Part shown: positions 6,293 through 14,665 of the stretch, one piece after another
Position numbering within the stretch: position 1 is the stretch's first letter
How the letters are laid out: every line of letters starts with the position of its first letter
NCBI GenBank assembly: GCA_023386455.1
Contig: JAEWJO010000573.1
Coordinates: 1-17,667, forward strand
Direction of reading: 5' to 3'
DNA length: 17,667 bases
DNA from: Pseudomonadota bacterium
GTDB lineage: Bacteria > Myxococcota_A > Polyangia > Haliangiales > Haliangiaceae
Program-made: the position numbers and the translations under genes
The notes under the pieces: generated by a model
What the model was told of the DNA's origin: nothing
Seen by the model: the letters and a program-made list of their open reading frames with translations, nothing else
Database searches by the model: none

Positions 6293-7690
6293 ATGGTTCG
6301 CCTCGCGCTCGTCGCTCTCGTCCTCGCCTCCTGCGTCGATGCTCCCGACGAGACATCGACCAACGAGCCGCTCGTCGGGGTCGACGGCAGCCAGGACAGC
6401 GCCGATCGCAACTGCAACGTCGTGCTGCGCAACCTCGAGCGGCCGTGGACGGGCTTCACGTACGAGACGCACGGCACGAGCTGGGTCTGGGCCGGCACGA
6501 TCGAGATCTCGGAGGCAGCCGCCGCCGAGGGTCTCGTGCCGACGCTGATCTATCAGGCGGGCTCGGATCCGCAGTGGCGTTCGGTCACGGCGACGCCCGC
6601 GCAGGTCGCCGCGACGCCGGGCTTTGCGCGGTTCGACGTCCGCATCTTCGACGGTCTGCCGGGGCCGGGCATGAGCGGCACCGCGCTCGCGAACACGCGC
6701 ATCCAGGCGGTGCCGTACCTGCGCATGCAGCAGGGTGGCCGCCTGTTCGATCACAACCGCAACGCGGGCGACACCGACAACTACGTGATCGCGTCGCCGG
6801 ACTTCTCGGTCTGGCGCAACGACTCGGTGTGCGTCCCACCGGCGGGCCCGCAGCGCGCGCGCTTCGTGTTCGACGCGAACTGGACGCACCATCGCGAGGG
6901 TGTCCTCGCGCCCGGCGGCGAGGTGTCGATCCAGTACGCGCAGGCGCGCCTCGACGGCTGCCGTTACACGCAGGGTCCGTATCAGCTCTGGGACATCACC
7001 GCGCACGTCCGCTTCGAGCCGGGCAACCAGCTGCTCGCCGGCAGCGTGCGCGACGGTCAGTGGACGATCTCCGTGCCGAGCGACGCCCGCCGCGCCGTCG
7101 TGTGGTTCGAGTCGACGAGCGCATCGGGCTGTCACCAGTGGGACTCGAACTACGGCGACAACTACGTGTTCGACGCGGCGACGCCGCCGCAGTGGGTCGG
7201 CAACATGTCGACGCTGACGACGCGCGACACGAGCGGCGACATCTGCGGCGGCACGCCGGCGCAGCAGGGCTTCTCGTTCGACACGTGGACGCGCCAGCGC
7301 GCCGCGATCACGAACCTGTGCTTCCAGGTCTACCAGCCGGGCATGACCGACCACGACGACCCGGACCTGTGGCAGAAGCTCGACGTGTCGCTGCGCTGGC
7401 GGCTCGCCGGTCAGAACACGTGGCAGGGGCGCGTGGTCAACTTCGATCGCCGCGTCGATAACGACGCACGCTACGCGCTGTCGTGGCGCGAGCTCGATCC
7501 GTTCCGCACGTATCACTGCCCCGAGGTCCGGCCGCAGCCGACGGCCGATGGCCAGTACGCGCAGGTCGCGCTCGAGTACTACGTCGTCGTCAACGGCTAC
7601 GAGCTGCGCCCCGTGCCGGGCGGCTGGTACACCGGATCGTTCGTCGACTACGCGAACGGGTTCTGGACGGACCCGTCCTGCGGCTTCTAG
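6293..7690 (+). CDS. three-module secreted lipoprotein of unknown function, DUF6209-like
   Basis: The frame is open far upstream, but the ATG at 6293 is chosen because it starts a lipoprotein signal (LVALVLASC, Cys14). This gives 465 residues. Two modules end in similar strings: DTDNYVI near residue 163 and GDNYVFD near 291. Each begins with a beta-strand containing W or F and holds paired Cys. The middle module (FDANWTHHREGVLAPGG to NYGDNYVFD) resembles what I remember of DUF6209, a family frequent in myxobacteria, but I cannot confirm this here. A third Cys-containing module fills 300-465. No catalytic motif is visible; the aromatic-rich beta modules could bind carbohydrate or other ligands. 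It lies about 100 bases after the amylase on the same strand, so a joint role at the surface is conceivable but not shown. Confidence 0.75.
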   Translation: MVRLALVALVLASCVDAPDETSTNEPLVGVDGSQDSADRNCNVVLRNLERPWTGFTYETHGTSWVWAGTIEISEAAAAEGLVPTLIYQAGSDPQWRSVTATPAQVAATPGFARFDVRIFDGLPGPGMSGTALANTRIQAVPYLRMQQGGRLFDHNRNAGDTDNYVIASPDFSVWRNDSVCVPPAGPQRARFVFDANWTHHREGVLAPGGEVSIQYAQARLDGCRYTQGPYQLWDITAHVRFEPGNQLLAGSVRDGQWTISVPSDARRAVVWFESTSASGCHQWDSNYGDNYVFDAATPPQWVGNMSTLTTRDTSGDICGGTPAQQGFSFDTWTRQRAAITNLCFQVYQPGMTDHDDPDLWQKLDVSLRWRLAGQNTWQGRVVNFDRRVDNDARYALSWRELDPFRTYHCPEVRPQPTADGQYAQVALEYYVVVNGYELRPVPGGWYTGSFVDYANGFWTDPSCGF

Positions 7691-8559
7691 CTCCGCGAGC
7701 GGAGACGCGCCTGCGGCAACCTCGATGGCTCGGGCTCGTCGGAGCCGCGCGATCCGAGCGCGATGATCGGGACGGCAAACACGAGGAGCACGAGGATCGT
7801 GCCGACGCCAAACCGCACGACGTGCGCCGGCCACAGCGGCACGGCGCGCTGGAAGATCGAGAAGCCGAACGACACCGCCATCACGAGGAAGCCGGACGGC
7901 AGCGTCCATGCGGCCCAGATCCACGCCCAGCGCCGCCGCGGATCGCGATGAACGATCGCAGCGGGGGCGAGCGCGAGCGCGAGGAACAGGATCAGCCAGC
8001 CACCGCCGGCGGTCTGCTCGTGGAGGAACGTGTCGTCGAAGTACATGCGGTAGCCGGGCAACTGGCCGACGGTGCCGGTCAGGGCCGCGATCGGAACGAC
8101 GAGGTGAACGATCCGGCGTAGTCGCCGCGCGAGGGGCGTCGCGAGCTCCTCGGCCGTCCGTGGCCGCGCCGAGAACCAGAATCCCGCGGTCGCGCTGCCG
8201 ACGACGACGATCGCGATCGTGACCCACGCCGAGACCTCGACGGCCGGCCACGCGCCGAGGTCGCGCTCGTACTGATACGGCGAGCCGCCGATCGCCCAGA
8301 TCACCGAGGACACCGCGCCCCAGGTCGTCCACAGCCCGAACGTCCGCGGCCGCGGCCAGCACCACACGACGAGTCCCGGCAGGAGCAGGATCGGCAGGAA
8401 CACGAGCAGCACGAAGTGCGTGCCCGAGGTGCTGCGCAGCACGCTGTGCGCGGTGATCGCCGTGGCGATCGCGGAGATCGTCGCGCCGATCATGAGGGCC
8501 GCCGCCACGCGCCGAGCGTTCACGACGACGATCTTGCCATGCGCCCACCGACGACGCAT
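7687..8559 (-). CDS. multi-pass inner-membrane protein, about 8 TM segments, function unknown
   Basis: The 290-residue product (ATG at 8559) consists of about eight hydrophobic helices. Examples are VAAALMIGATISAIATAI, FVLLVFLPILLLPGLVVW, WVTIAIVVVGSATAGFWF and a last one near VGTILVLLVFAVPIIAL. Short Arg-rich loops such as RPRTAEELATPLARRLRR suggest cytoplasmic faces. I do not recognise a family and see no catalytic or transport signature. Other starts are possible: an ATG at 8619, which adds 20 polar residues, or a GTG at 8523. The stop overlaps that of the convergent lipoprotein gene in CTAG. It is divergent from the MFS gene, with about 100 bases between them that must hold both promoters. 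Confidence 0.7.
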   Translation of the reverse strand: MRRRWAHGKIVVVNARRVAAALMIGATISAIATAITAHSVLRSTSGTHFVLLVFLPILLLPGLVVWCWPRPRTFGLWTTWGAVSSVIWAIGGSPYQYERDLGAWPAVEVSAWVTIAIVVVGSATAGFWFSARPRTAEELATPLARRLRRIVHLVVPIAALTGTVGQLPGYRMYFDDTFLHEQTAGGGWLILFLALALAPAAIVHRDPRRRWAWIWAAWTLPSGFLVMAVSFGFSIFQRAVPLWPAHVVRFGVGTILVLLVFAVPIIALGSRGSDEPEPSRLPQARLRSRS

Positions 8560-8662
8560 CGAGGATTCCGAGTCGCGCCCGTCGGTGAACCGGACTTGCC
8601 GCGACGATCCGTTGCGCACGGGGGCTTTGCACCGATCGGCAACGCGCTAGCATCCCAGCGCC

Positions 8663-9892
8663 GTGCCAGGAGTTTCCGCGAGTCCGATCGCCCGCCTCGT
8701 GGCGGCTCGGTCGCTCAACTCGTTCGGCCGCGCGATCATCAGCCTGACCGTCGGCTGGGAGCTCTACGCCCGCACCGAGTCGACGTTCGTGCTCGGCGCG
8801 GTCGGCCTGGTCCAGGTCATCCCGGTCATCTTGCTGTTCGTCCCGGTCGGCGCGCTCGTCGATCGCAGCGATCGCCGCACGCTGACGACGCTCGCCGCCA
8901 TGGGCGCCGGTGTGATCGGCATCGGCCTCGCGCTCGCCTCGTACTTCGCGGCGCCGGTCGAGGTCTACCTCGGCCTCCTGCTCGTGTTCGGCTGCATCGC
9001 ATCGGTGATGGCCCCGTCGAGCGTGTCGCTGATCCCGCTCATCATCGCGCGGGAGGATCTCGTCCGCACGAACCAGATCAGCTCGAGCCTGCAGGAGCTC
9101 GCGGTGATCACCGGACCGGGACTTGCCGGCCTGGCGTTGAAGGTCGTCGATGCGCACTGGATCTACGCGTTCGTGGCGCTCACCGGCCTCGCATCGGGCA
9201 CGCTGTTCCGGACGCTGCCGAAGCCGCGCGAGTTCGATCAGGGCACGCCCGCCGCGATCGCCGGCCGCCGCGACTGGCGCACCGGTCTGCGCTTCATCTT
9301 TCGCTCGCCGCTGCTGTTGCCGGCGCTGACGCTCGACATGTTCGCGGTGCTGTTCGCCGGCGTGACCGCGCTACTCCCGGCGATCGCGAGCGATGTCCTC
9401 CACGTCGACTCGCTCGGCCTCGGCGTGCTGCGCGCGGCACAGTCGGTCGGTGCCGTCCTCATGGCGCTGATCGCCAGCCGGCTGCCCGCGTGGCGCCGTC
9501 CCGGTCGCGTGCTGCTGATCGTCGTCGCGCTGTTCGGCGCGGTGACGATCGCGTTCGGCCTCTCGACGTCGTTCGCGCTATCCGCCGTGCTGCTCGTCGC
9601 CGCCGGTGCGCTCGACAACATCAGCGTCGTCATCCGCCTGACGCTCGAGCAGATGGTCGTGCCCGATACGATCCGGGGCCGCGTCTCGGCGGTTCACTAC
9701 GTGTTCATCGGCATGTCGAACGAGCTCGGCGCCGCCGAGTCCGGGTTCGCCGCGGGCGTCATCGGCACGGTACCGGCGATCGTCGCCGGCGGCGTGGTCG
9801 CGATGATCGTGGCCGGGTTCGTCGCGGTGAAGTGGCGCGAGCTCGCGAAGATGCCGCCGCTGCACGAGCTGAAGCCCGCCGACGAAACCTGA
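8663..9892 (+). CDS. MFS transporter, EntS-like exporter type
   Basis: The 409-residue protein starts at a GTG and has about 10-12 hydrophobic segments spread over its length. GALVDRSDRR after the second helix is motif A of the major facilitator superfamily, and a basic loop in the middle (KPREFDQGTPAAIAGRRDW) separates the two halves. The overall pattern (SLNSFGRAI at the start, SSSLQELAVITGPGLAGL in the first half, DTIRGRVSAVHYVFIGMSNELG in the second) resembles the MFS_3 / enterobactin-exporter-like group. It probably exports a small molecule by proton antiport; the substrate cannot be told. TAGCAT lies 9 bases before the GTG and could be a -10 box, implying a very short 5' leader. It is followed directly by an inverted-repeat element. 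Confidence 0.85.
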   Translation: MPGVSASPIARLVAARSLNSFGRAIISLTVGWELYARTESTFVLGAVGLVQVIPVILLFVPVGALVDRSDRRTLTTLAAMGAGVIGIGLALASYFAAPVEVYLGLLLVFGCIASVMAPSSVSLIPLIIAREDLVRTNQISSSLQELAVITGPGLAGLALKVVDAHWIYAFVALTGLASGTLFRTLPKPREFDQGTPAAIAGRRDWRTGLRFIFRSPLLLPALTLDMFAVLFAGVTALLPAIASDVLHVDSLGLGVLRAAQSVGAVLMALIASRLPAWRRPGRVLLIVVALFGAVTIAFGLSTSFALSAVLLVAAGALDNISVVIRLTLEQMVVPDTIRGRVSAVHYVFIGMSNELGAAESGFAAGVIGTVPAIVAGGVVAMIVAGFVAVKWRELAKMPPLHELKPADET

Positions 9893-9903
9893 GCCCTACA
9901 AAC

Positions 9904-10159
9904 GGGGACGGTCTTAACTTAGTAAACTTGTGGCGCGGAAGTCCACGGAATCACACGATCGTGTACCGGTAAAATTTACTTGTGGGCTTGCCCGAGCGAT
10001 TCGGCCAGCGGAATCTGATCTCGATGTCCGGTGGTCGGACGCAACGCCGCGCGCCATGCCGACGGCGCGGTCCAGGCACCTAAGTTAATTTCACCGGTAC
10101 ACGCTCGAGTAGTTTCGAACAGATAGCGCGCACAAGTTAATCAAGTGAAGACCGTCCCC
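9904..10159. mobile_element. non-autonomous inverted-repeat element (MITE/REP-like)
   Basis: The 29 bases at 9904-9932 match the reverse complement of 10131-10159 at 25 positions; both ends begin GGGGACGGTCTT and close with AACTTGTG. A second, nested pair (9960-9981 and 10082-10103) matches at 20 of 22, starting CGTGTACCGGT. A further small stem GTCCG/CGGAC lies at 10026-10040. The ends contain AT-rich blocks unlike the rest of the window, and no reading frame of note lies within. GGGGACGG ends recall the repeats mobilised by IS200/REP-type (Y1) transposases; this is my recollection, not a search. No target-site duplication is evident. It sits between convergent genes, where it could also act as a transcription terminator. 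Confidence 0.7.
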
Positions 10160-10163
10160 GGAT

Positions 10164-11123
10164 TTAGAAGCGCCAGGCGAGGGTTGCGGTCGCACCGCCG
10201 GCAGTTGGCTGCACTTCGACACTCGGCACATTCGGCACGATCCGGCGCGGCTTGTTGATGAAACGGCCCCACACGAGGCCGCCGATCGCGAGCACGCCGC
10301 CGCTCGCCATCATGGTCACCGCGATCGTGCCCTTCAGCCGCGCGCTGTCGTGGTCGCGCGCGAGCTGCGGCTGATCTGCCAGGCTGCAGCCGGTCGGACA
10401 GACGCGCGCGAAGTCGGCCTCGAACTGATCCATCTGGCTCTGTCCCGCGAACCAGAACGCGAGACCGCCGAATGCGATCGCGCCGCCGGCGCCCGCGGTC
10501 GTCCACGGCAGCCACTTCGGCGCCGGGTACTCGTAGCGCACGACATCGTCGAGCGGGACGAGCTGGATTCGATCGGTCGCGGTCGCATTGCCGGTGACGA
10601 CGACGCGGCGCGAGTACGTCAGGAAGTCCGGCTTCTCGCCGACGAGGACATGCTCGCCGGCGAGGACGCGCTGCTTCTGGCTGCCCGGGCACTGAAACCA
10701 TGGCTTGCCGTCGAGCTGCACCTGCGCACCGGCCTGATCGCAGCTCGCGTCGATCACGCCGACGCGACCGGCGACGAGCGTCTGGTAGTCGAGCGCCTGG
10801 CGATACATCTCCGCCGAGAACGGCGCGTCGCCGAAGCGCAGCGCCGCCTCGAGATCCTCGGCCGCCGCGAGGATCCGGTCCATGCGGATCTCGGTGACCG
10901 CCATGTTGAAGCGCACGAGCGGGTGGTCCCACAGCGCGATCGCTTCCTTGTACTTCGCGAGCGCGGGGCCGTGCGCCTGCTGCGCGAACAGCGTGTTGCC
11001 CTCGGCGAACAGCGCCTGCGCGCGATCGCGCTGCGCCTTCGAGATGCCTTGCTCCCACGGCGCGTCGGCATACGCCGTCGACGACGCGAACACGAGCACG
11101 AGCACGAGCAGCGCGCGCCTCAT
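10164..11123 (-). CDS. TPR and PEGA-like periplasmic/membrane protein coupled to the kinase
   Basis: The 319-residue product has a signal peptide (MRRALLVLVLVFASSTAYADA). Helical repeats at about 25-100 look like tetratricopeptide repeats (RAQALFAEGNTLFAQQ, ALAKYKEAIALWDHP). A beta domain at about 125-185 follows, with QVQLDGKPW and GEHVLVGEKPDF, resembling PEGA-type domains. Two hydrophobic segments occur, near 205-226 and 266-290. The start overlaps the stop of the upstream kinase gene by four bases (ATGA), so the two are translationally coupled and probably work together. Such TPR/PEGA proteins often accompany Ser/Thr kinases in myxobacteria (general knowledge). A role as envelope partner or substrate of the kinase is inference. 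Confidence 0.8.
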   Translation of the reverse strand: MRRALLVLVLVFASSTAYADAPWEQGISKAQRDRAQALFAEGNTLFAQQAHGPALAKYKEAIALWDHPLVRFNMAVTEIRMDRILAAAEDLEAALRFGDAPFSAEMYRQALDYQTLVAGRVGVIDASCDQAGAQVQLDGKPWFQCPGSQKQRVLAGEHVLVGEKPDFLTYSRRVVVTGNATATDRIQLVPLDDVVRYEYPAPKWLPWTTAGAGGAIAFGGLAFWFAGQSQMDQFEADFARVCPTGCSLADQPQLARDHDSARLKGTIAVTMMASGGVLAIGGLVWGRFINKPRRIVPNVPSVEVQPTAGGATATLAWRF

Positions 11124-13984
11124 TTCTTGCCCGCCTTGTTCAGGTCACCGCTGTAGATGTCCTTCTGCTGCGCCTTGAGCCGCTCGATCTCGGCGCGCTT
11201 GGCCTCGAGCAGCTTCTCGACCTGCGCCTTCGCAGCCTTGGCCTCGTCGGTCGCGCGGCGGGCCGACGCCTCCGACGCCTGCGCCTTGTTCCTCGCGGCC
11301 TGCGCCTCGACGACCTTGCGCTCGAGCTCGAGGTTCGCTGCCTCGAGCTGCTCCTTCGACATCTCCTTCGTGTGCACGACCTCCTGCTCGGCGGCGACCT
11401 TCGCCCGCTCGGCGGTCACGCGCGCCTTGTTCGCTGCCTCGAGCTCGTCGTACTTCGTCTGGAGCTGGCCCTTCGCGGTCTCGGCGGCGGCGCGGTCGAT
11501 CTCTGCCTGCGTCGCCTTCTCGGAGGCGTGCTTCTCCGCCTTCGTGATCTTCCACAGCGCGAGGCTGCCGCCGGCGATCACGAGGCCGAGCGCGCTGAAG
11601 ATCGTGGCGAGCACGAGCACGCGGCGTCGCTTCGCGCGCTGCGCCTCCGACTTCACGGCGCCGAGGAAGTCGCGCTCGATCGCCGACAGATCGAGCACGT
11701 GACGGCGCGCGTGGCCCATCGCGTCGTGCGCCATCGCGCCGCGCCACACGAGGTCCGCCGGCTTGCCCCGCGAGGCCCACTGCTTTGCCGCCTGGCGGAG
11801 CTCGTGCACGAAGCCGCGCAGCGCCTGGCTGTCCTCGAGCAGGCGCTTGAGAGCCGGCCACTCGGTGATCAGCATCTCGTGGACGAGCTCGACCGTCGTG
11901 CCGTGCTCGGGATCGATGTGCAGCTGGACGAGCCGCGCGCTGACGAGCTGATCGAGGATCCGCTCGACCTCGCGCGCCTCTCTCGCCAGGCCGAGCAGCT
12001 CGCTCTGATCGACGACCGCGCGGGTCCCCTCGGGCGTCACGAGCCGCGTCATGATCGCGCGCAGCAGGATCTGGTTCTGCGGCGACACGGTCGCGGCGAC
12101 CTCGTCGGCATGGCGCGCGAATGCACCTCCGACGCCGCCCATCGCGTTGTACGCGGCGACCGTCAGCAGCTTGTTCTGGCGATCGCGCGCCTCCCACAGC
12201 CTCGTCGCGGCGAACGACAGGAGCGGCAGCGCGCCCTTGCTCGTCGCGGCTTGCATCATGTCCTCGACGATCCACGGATCCTCGAAAGAGTAGCCGGCGA
12301 GCTCGGCCGGCCGCTCGAGCGTCTGGCGCAGGTTGTCCTGGTCGGGCGCGGTGAGGAAGAACAAGCCGCGCGACAGCTCGGTCAGGAAGTGCTTGTGGCC
12401 GGCGAGTCGATCGAGGAAGTCGGCGCGCATCGACAGCACGACGCGCACCGGCGACGTCGGATCGTCGGCCGCCGCGAGCAGCGCGGCGAGGAACACCTTG
12501 CGGGCGTCGTCGCTGTCGGACAGCGTGAACAGCTCCTCGAGCTGGTCGACGACGACGAGCACGTGCTCCTTCTTCTTTGCCGCCGCCTCGCGGAGCTTCG
12601 CGCCGAACAGCCCGGGCGCATCCGCGAGCTGCTGCATCAGGTCGCTCGACGTCTCGCCGGTCGCCTCCTCGACGACCGCCGCGAGGCGCTGCAGCGGCAT
12701 CCGGCCGGGCCGCAGCACGCGCACGTTCCAGGTGCCGCCGGCGTCGCGGATCGCCGGGACGAGTCCGGCGTGGACGAAGCTCGACTTGCCGACGCCCGAC
12801 GGACCGATCACGGCGAGCATCGGCCACACGTCGAGCTGCGCGATCGCCGATCGGATCTCGCTATCGCGGCCGAAGAAGTACTTCGCGTCGCCTTCGCCGA
12901 ACGCGGCGAGCCCGCGATACGGGCAGACCTCGATGCTCGGGCGGTCGCTGCGCGGCAAGAGGAACGTCGTCAGATCCGCGAGCAGTGCCGTCGCGCTCGC
13001 GTAGCGCTCGTGCTTCGGCTTCGCGAGGCACCGGTCGATGATCGCGACGAGGTCGCGCGGCAACGTCGTCACGCGCGCGCCGATCGACGGCAGCGGCGCC
13101 GGATCGAGGACGCGCTTGCGCAGCTTGTCGGGCGCCGTCGAGCCAACCGGGTGCACCGCGGCGAGCGCGCGCCAGCACAGCACGCCGAACGCCCAGATGT
13201 CCGACTGGTGATCGACGGGGCCGGCGCCCCACTGCTCGGGGCTCATGTACGGCATCGTGCCGACGAGCGAGCTCGCGCCGGTCGCATCGGGCTGCGCCGA
13301 TGCCTCGACCGCCTCGGTCGCGCGGGCGACGAGGCTCTCGTCGCGGTCCATGATTCGCGCGACGCCGAAGTCGAGCACCTTCACCTGGCCGCGATCGGTG
13401 ACGAACACGTTGCTCGGCTTGAGATCGCGGTGGACGATGCCGTGCTCGTGCGCGCGCTCGAGGGCCCGCGCGACCGGCACCATCAGCTCGATGAACTGCC
13501 GCATCGTCGGCTTGGTGTCGAGCACCTGCGCGAGCGTCTTGCCCTCGAGGAACTCGAGCACCATGTAGGGCAGGCGCTCGTGCTCGCCGACCTCGAAGAT
13601 CATGACGATGTTCTCGTGCGTGCACCGCGCCGTCGCGCGCGCCTCGACGAGGAACCGCGAGATGAACTGCGGGTCGTCGCGGAGCAGGAACTTGATCGCG
13701 ACCTTGCGGCCGAGCTTGGTGTCTCGGCCGAGGAACACCTGCCCCATGCCGCCGCGCGCGATCTCGCGGATCAGCTCGAACCGGCCGATCGTCCGGTTGC
13801 CCGAGAAGTCGAGCGCGTGCGCCGAGTCGCGACGCTTGCGCGGTGCCCGCCGCGCCTCCGGCTGCTCCGCCGACGTCGACGACGGCGGATCGGACGCGCG
13901 CTCGAGGTCGCTGGACGACAGCGATTCCGTCGGCGCAAGGCCCAACGCTCGTACAGCCGTTCTGTCGTCGTCGGTCCCGGCCAC
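11120..13984 (-). CDS. membrane Ser/Thr protein kinase fused to a STAND-type ATPase
   Basis: From the GTG at 13984 the protein has 954 residues. An upstream ATG at 14110 is in frame but overlaps the MiaE gene by 82 bases; TACGAT lies 10 bases before the chosen GTG and could be its -10 box. The kinase domain follows a polar leader: IARGGMGQVF, Lys98 in VAIKF, HRDLKPSN with Asp187, DFG with Asp205, and SPEQWG. The link PYRGLAAFGEGDAKYFFGRD is typical of the entry to an nSTAND1 P-loop domain, with Walker A GPSGVGKSS (Lys400) and Walker B VLVVVDQLEEL (Asp480). One membrane helix lies at about 788-810 and is followed by a roughly 130-residue Ala/Glu/Lys-rich coiled coil. WD40 or TPR repeats, usual at the C-terminus of such fusions, are absent. 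It probably senses a signal through the coiled coil or ATPase and phosphorylates target proteins; targets are unknown. Confidence 0.88.
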   Translation of the reverse strand: MAGTDDDRTAVRALGLAPTESLSSSDLERASDPPSSTSAEQPEARRAPRKRRDSAHALDFSGNRTIGRFELIREIARGGMGQVFLGRDTKLGRKVAIKFLLRDDPQFISRFLVEARATARCTHENIVMIFEVGEHERLPYMVLEFLEGKTLAQVLDTKPTMRQFIELMVPVARALERAHEHGIVHRDLKPSNVFVTDRGQVKVLDFGVARIMDRDESLVARATEAVEASAQPDATGASSLVGTMPYMSPEQWGAGPVDHQSDIWAFGVLCWRALAAVHPVGSTAPDKLRKRVLDPAPLPSIGARVTTLPRDLVAIIDRCLAKPKHERYASATALLADLTTFLLPRSDRPSIEVCPYRGLAAFGEGDAKYFFGRDSEIRSAIAQLDVWPMLAVIGPSGVGKSSFVHAGLVPAIRDAGGTWNVRVLRPGRMPLQRLAAVVEEATGETSSDLMQQLADAPGLFGAKLREAAAKKKEHVLVVVDQLEELFTLSDSDDARKVFLAALLAAADDPTSPVRVVLSMRADFLDRLAGHKHFLTELSRGLFFLTAPDQDNLRQTLERPAELAGYSFEDPWIVEDMMQAATSKGALPLLSFAATRLWEARDRQNKLLTVAAYNAMGGVGGAFARHADEVAATVSPQNQILLRAIMTRLVTPEGTRAVVDQSELLGLAREAREVERILDQLVSARLVQLHIDPEHGTTVELVHEMLITEWPALKRLLEDSQALRGFVHELRQAAKQWASRGKPADLVWRGAMAHDAMGHARRHVLDLSAIERDFLGAVKSEAQRAKRRRVLVLATIFSALGLVIAGGSLALWKITKAEKHASEKATQAEIDRAAAETAKGQLQTKYDELEAANKARVTAERAKVAAEQEVVHTKEMSKEQLEAANLELERKVVEAQAARNKAQASEASARRATDEAKAAKAQVEKLLEAKRAEIERLKAQQKDIYSGDLNKAGKK

Positions 13985-14028
13985 CGCGGGATCAATCGTA
14001 CCCCACCGTCGAGGCGTCGGCAGAGCCG

Positions 14029-14640
14029 TCAGTGGATTCGCGGAATGATCGGTCGGTTCGCGAGGATGTCGGCCTCGATGGCGGCGAGCTCGCCGGCGCG
14101 GGCGCGCCACTGGTCGGGCTTGGTGTCGCGGGCGAGCGCGAGGAAGATGTCGCGGTGCCGGACCTCGGCGGTGGCAAGGCTCGCGTAGAGCTGGGCGTCA
14201 CGAGGGTCGGGCAGGGCGCCGGCGAGCATGCCGAGGCGCTCGGCGGACCGTCCCTCGATCACCGCGAACACCAGCAGGCGGTCGAGCAGGCGCAGCGGCT
14301 CGGGCTTGCGGATCTGGTCGCGCAGCGCGGCCGCGTAGTCGTCGCCGAAGTCGAACGCCGCCGGCTGCTCGCGCCGCTGCATCAGCTGCGTCACCTGGAT
14401 GACGTGGCGAGTCTCGTCGTGCGCGAGCCGCGCCATCGCCTCGACGAGATCGGTGCGCTCGGGATAGCTGCGGATCAGCGACAGCGCACTCTGCGCGGCC
14501 TTGCGCTCGCAGTGGAGGTGGTCCGCGTGCACCGCATCGAGGTCCGACATCGCGACCTCGATCCACCGCGGCCCGGTCGGGACGAGCGGAAGCGCATCCC
14601 CCAGCTGTGTGATCGCGTGTTCGTCAGCGTGTTCGGCCAC
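14029..14640 (-). CDS. miaE: tRNA-(ms[2]io[6]A)-hydroxylase, MiaE-like
   Basis: From a GTG at 14640 the protein has 203 residues, close to the usual length for this family. It is a ferritin-like four-helix diiron protein with ligand motifs in order: HADHLHCERKAAQSAL, HDETRHVIQVTQLMQ, VIEGRSAERLGML and TAEVRHRDIFLALA. MiaE hydroxylates the isopentenyl side chain of the modified adenosine at position 37 of tRNAs, using O2. An ATG at 14775 is in frame but would run through the start of the divergent peptidase gene and add residues unlike the family. The gap to the peptidase start is only 25 bases. The kinase gene begins 44 bases downstream on the same strand. Other members of the same ferritin-like group cannot be fully excluded. 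Confidence 0.82.
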   Translation of the reverse strand: MAEHADEHAITQLGDALPLVPTGPRWIEVAMSDLDAVHADHLHCERKAAQSALSLIRSYPERTDLVEAMARLAHDETRHVIQVTQLMQRREQPAAFDFGDDYAAALRDQIRKPEPLRLLDRLLVFAVIEGRSAERLGMLAGALPDPRDAQLYASLATAEVRHRDIFLALARDTKPDQWRARAGELAAIEADILANRPIIPRIH

Positions 14641-14665
14641 GGATTCGTGTGTACCATCTGCGTCG

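Noticed and set aside
6236..9157. A 973-residue open frame on the minus strand across the lipoprotein and membrane-protein genes.
   Set aside because: It is Arg-rich with low-complexity composition and lies opposite genes with recognisable signals and motifs. Such long shadow frames are expected at this GC content.
9953..9964. 12-base palindrome ACACGATCGTGT as a separate operator.
   Set aside because: It lies inside the inverted-repeat element and partly within its nested arm, so it is better explained as part of that element.
13985..14110. 42-residue N-terminal extension of the kinase from the ATG at 14110.
   Set aside because: It overlaps the MiaE gene by 82 bases and is Arg/Pro-rich. 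A GTG at 13984 preceded by a TACGAT box is more likely, though unproven.
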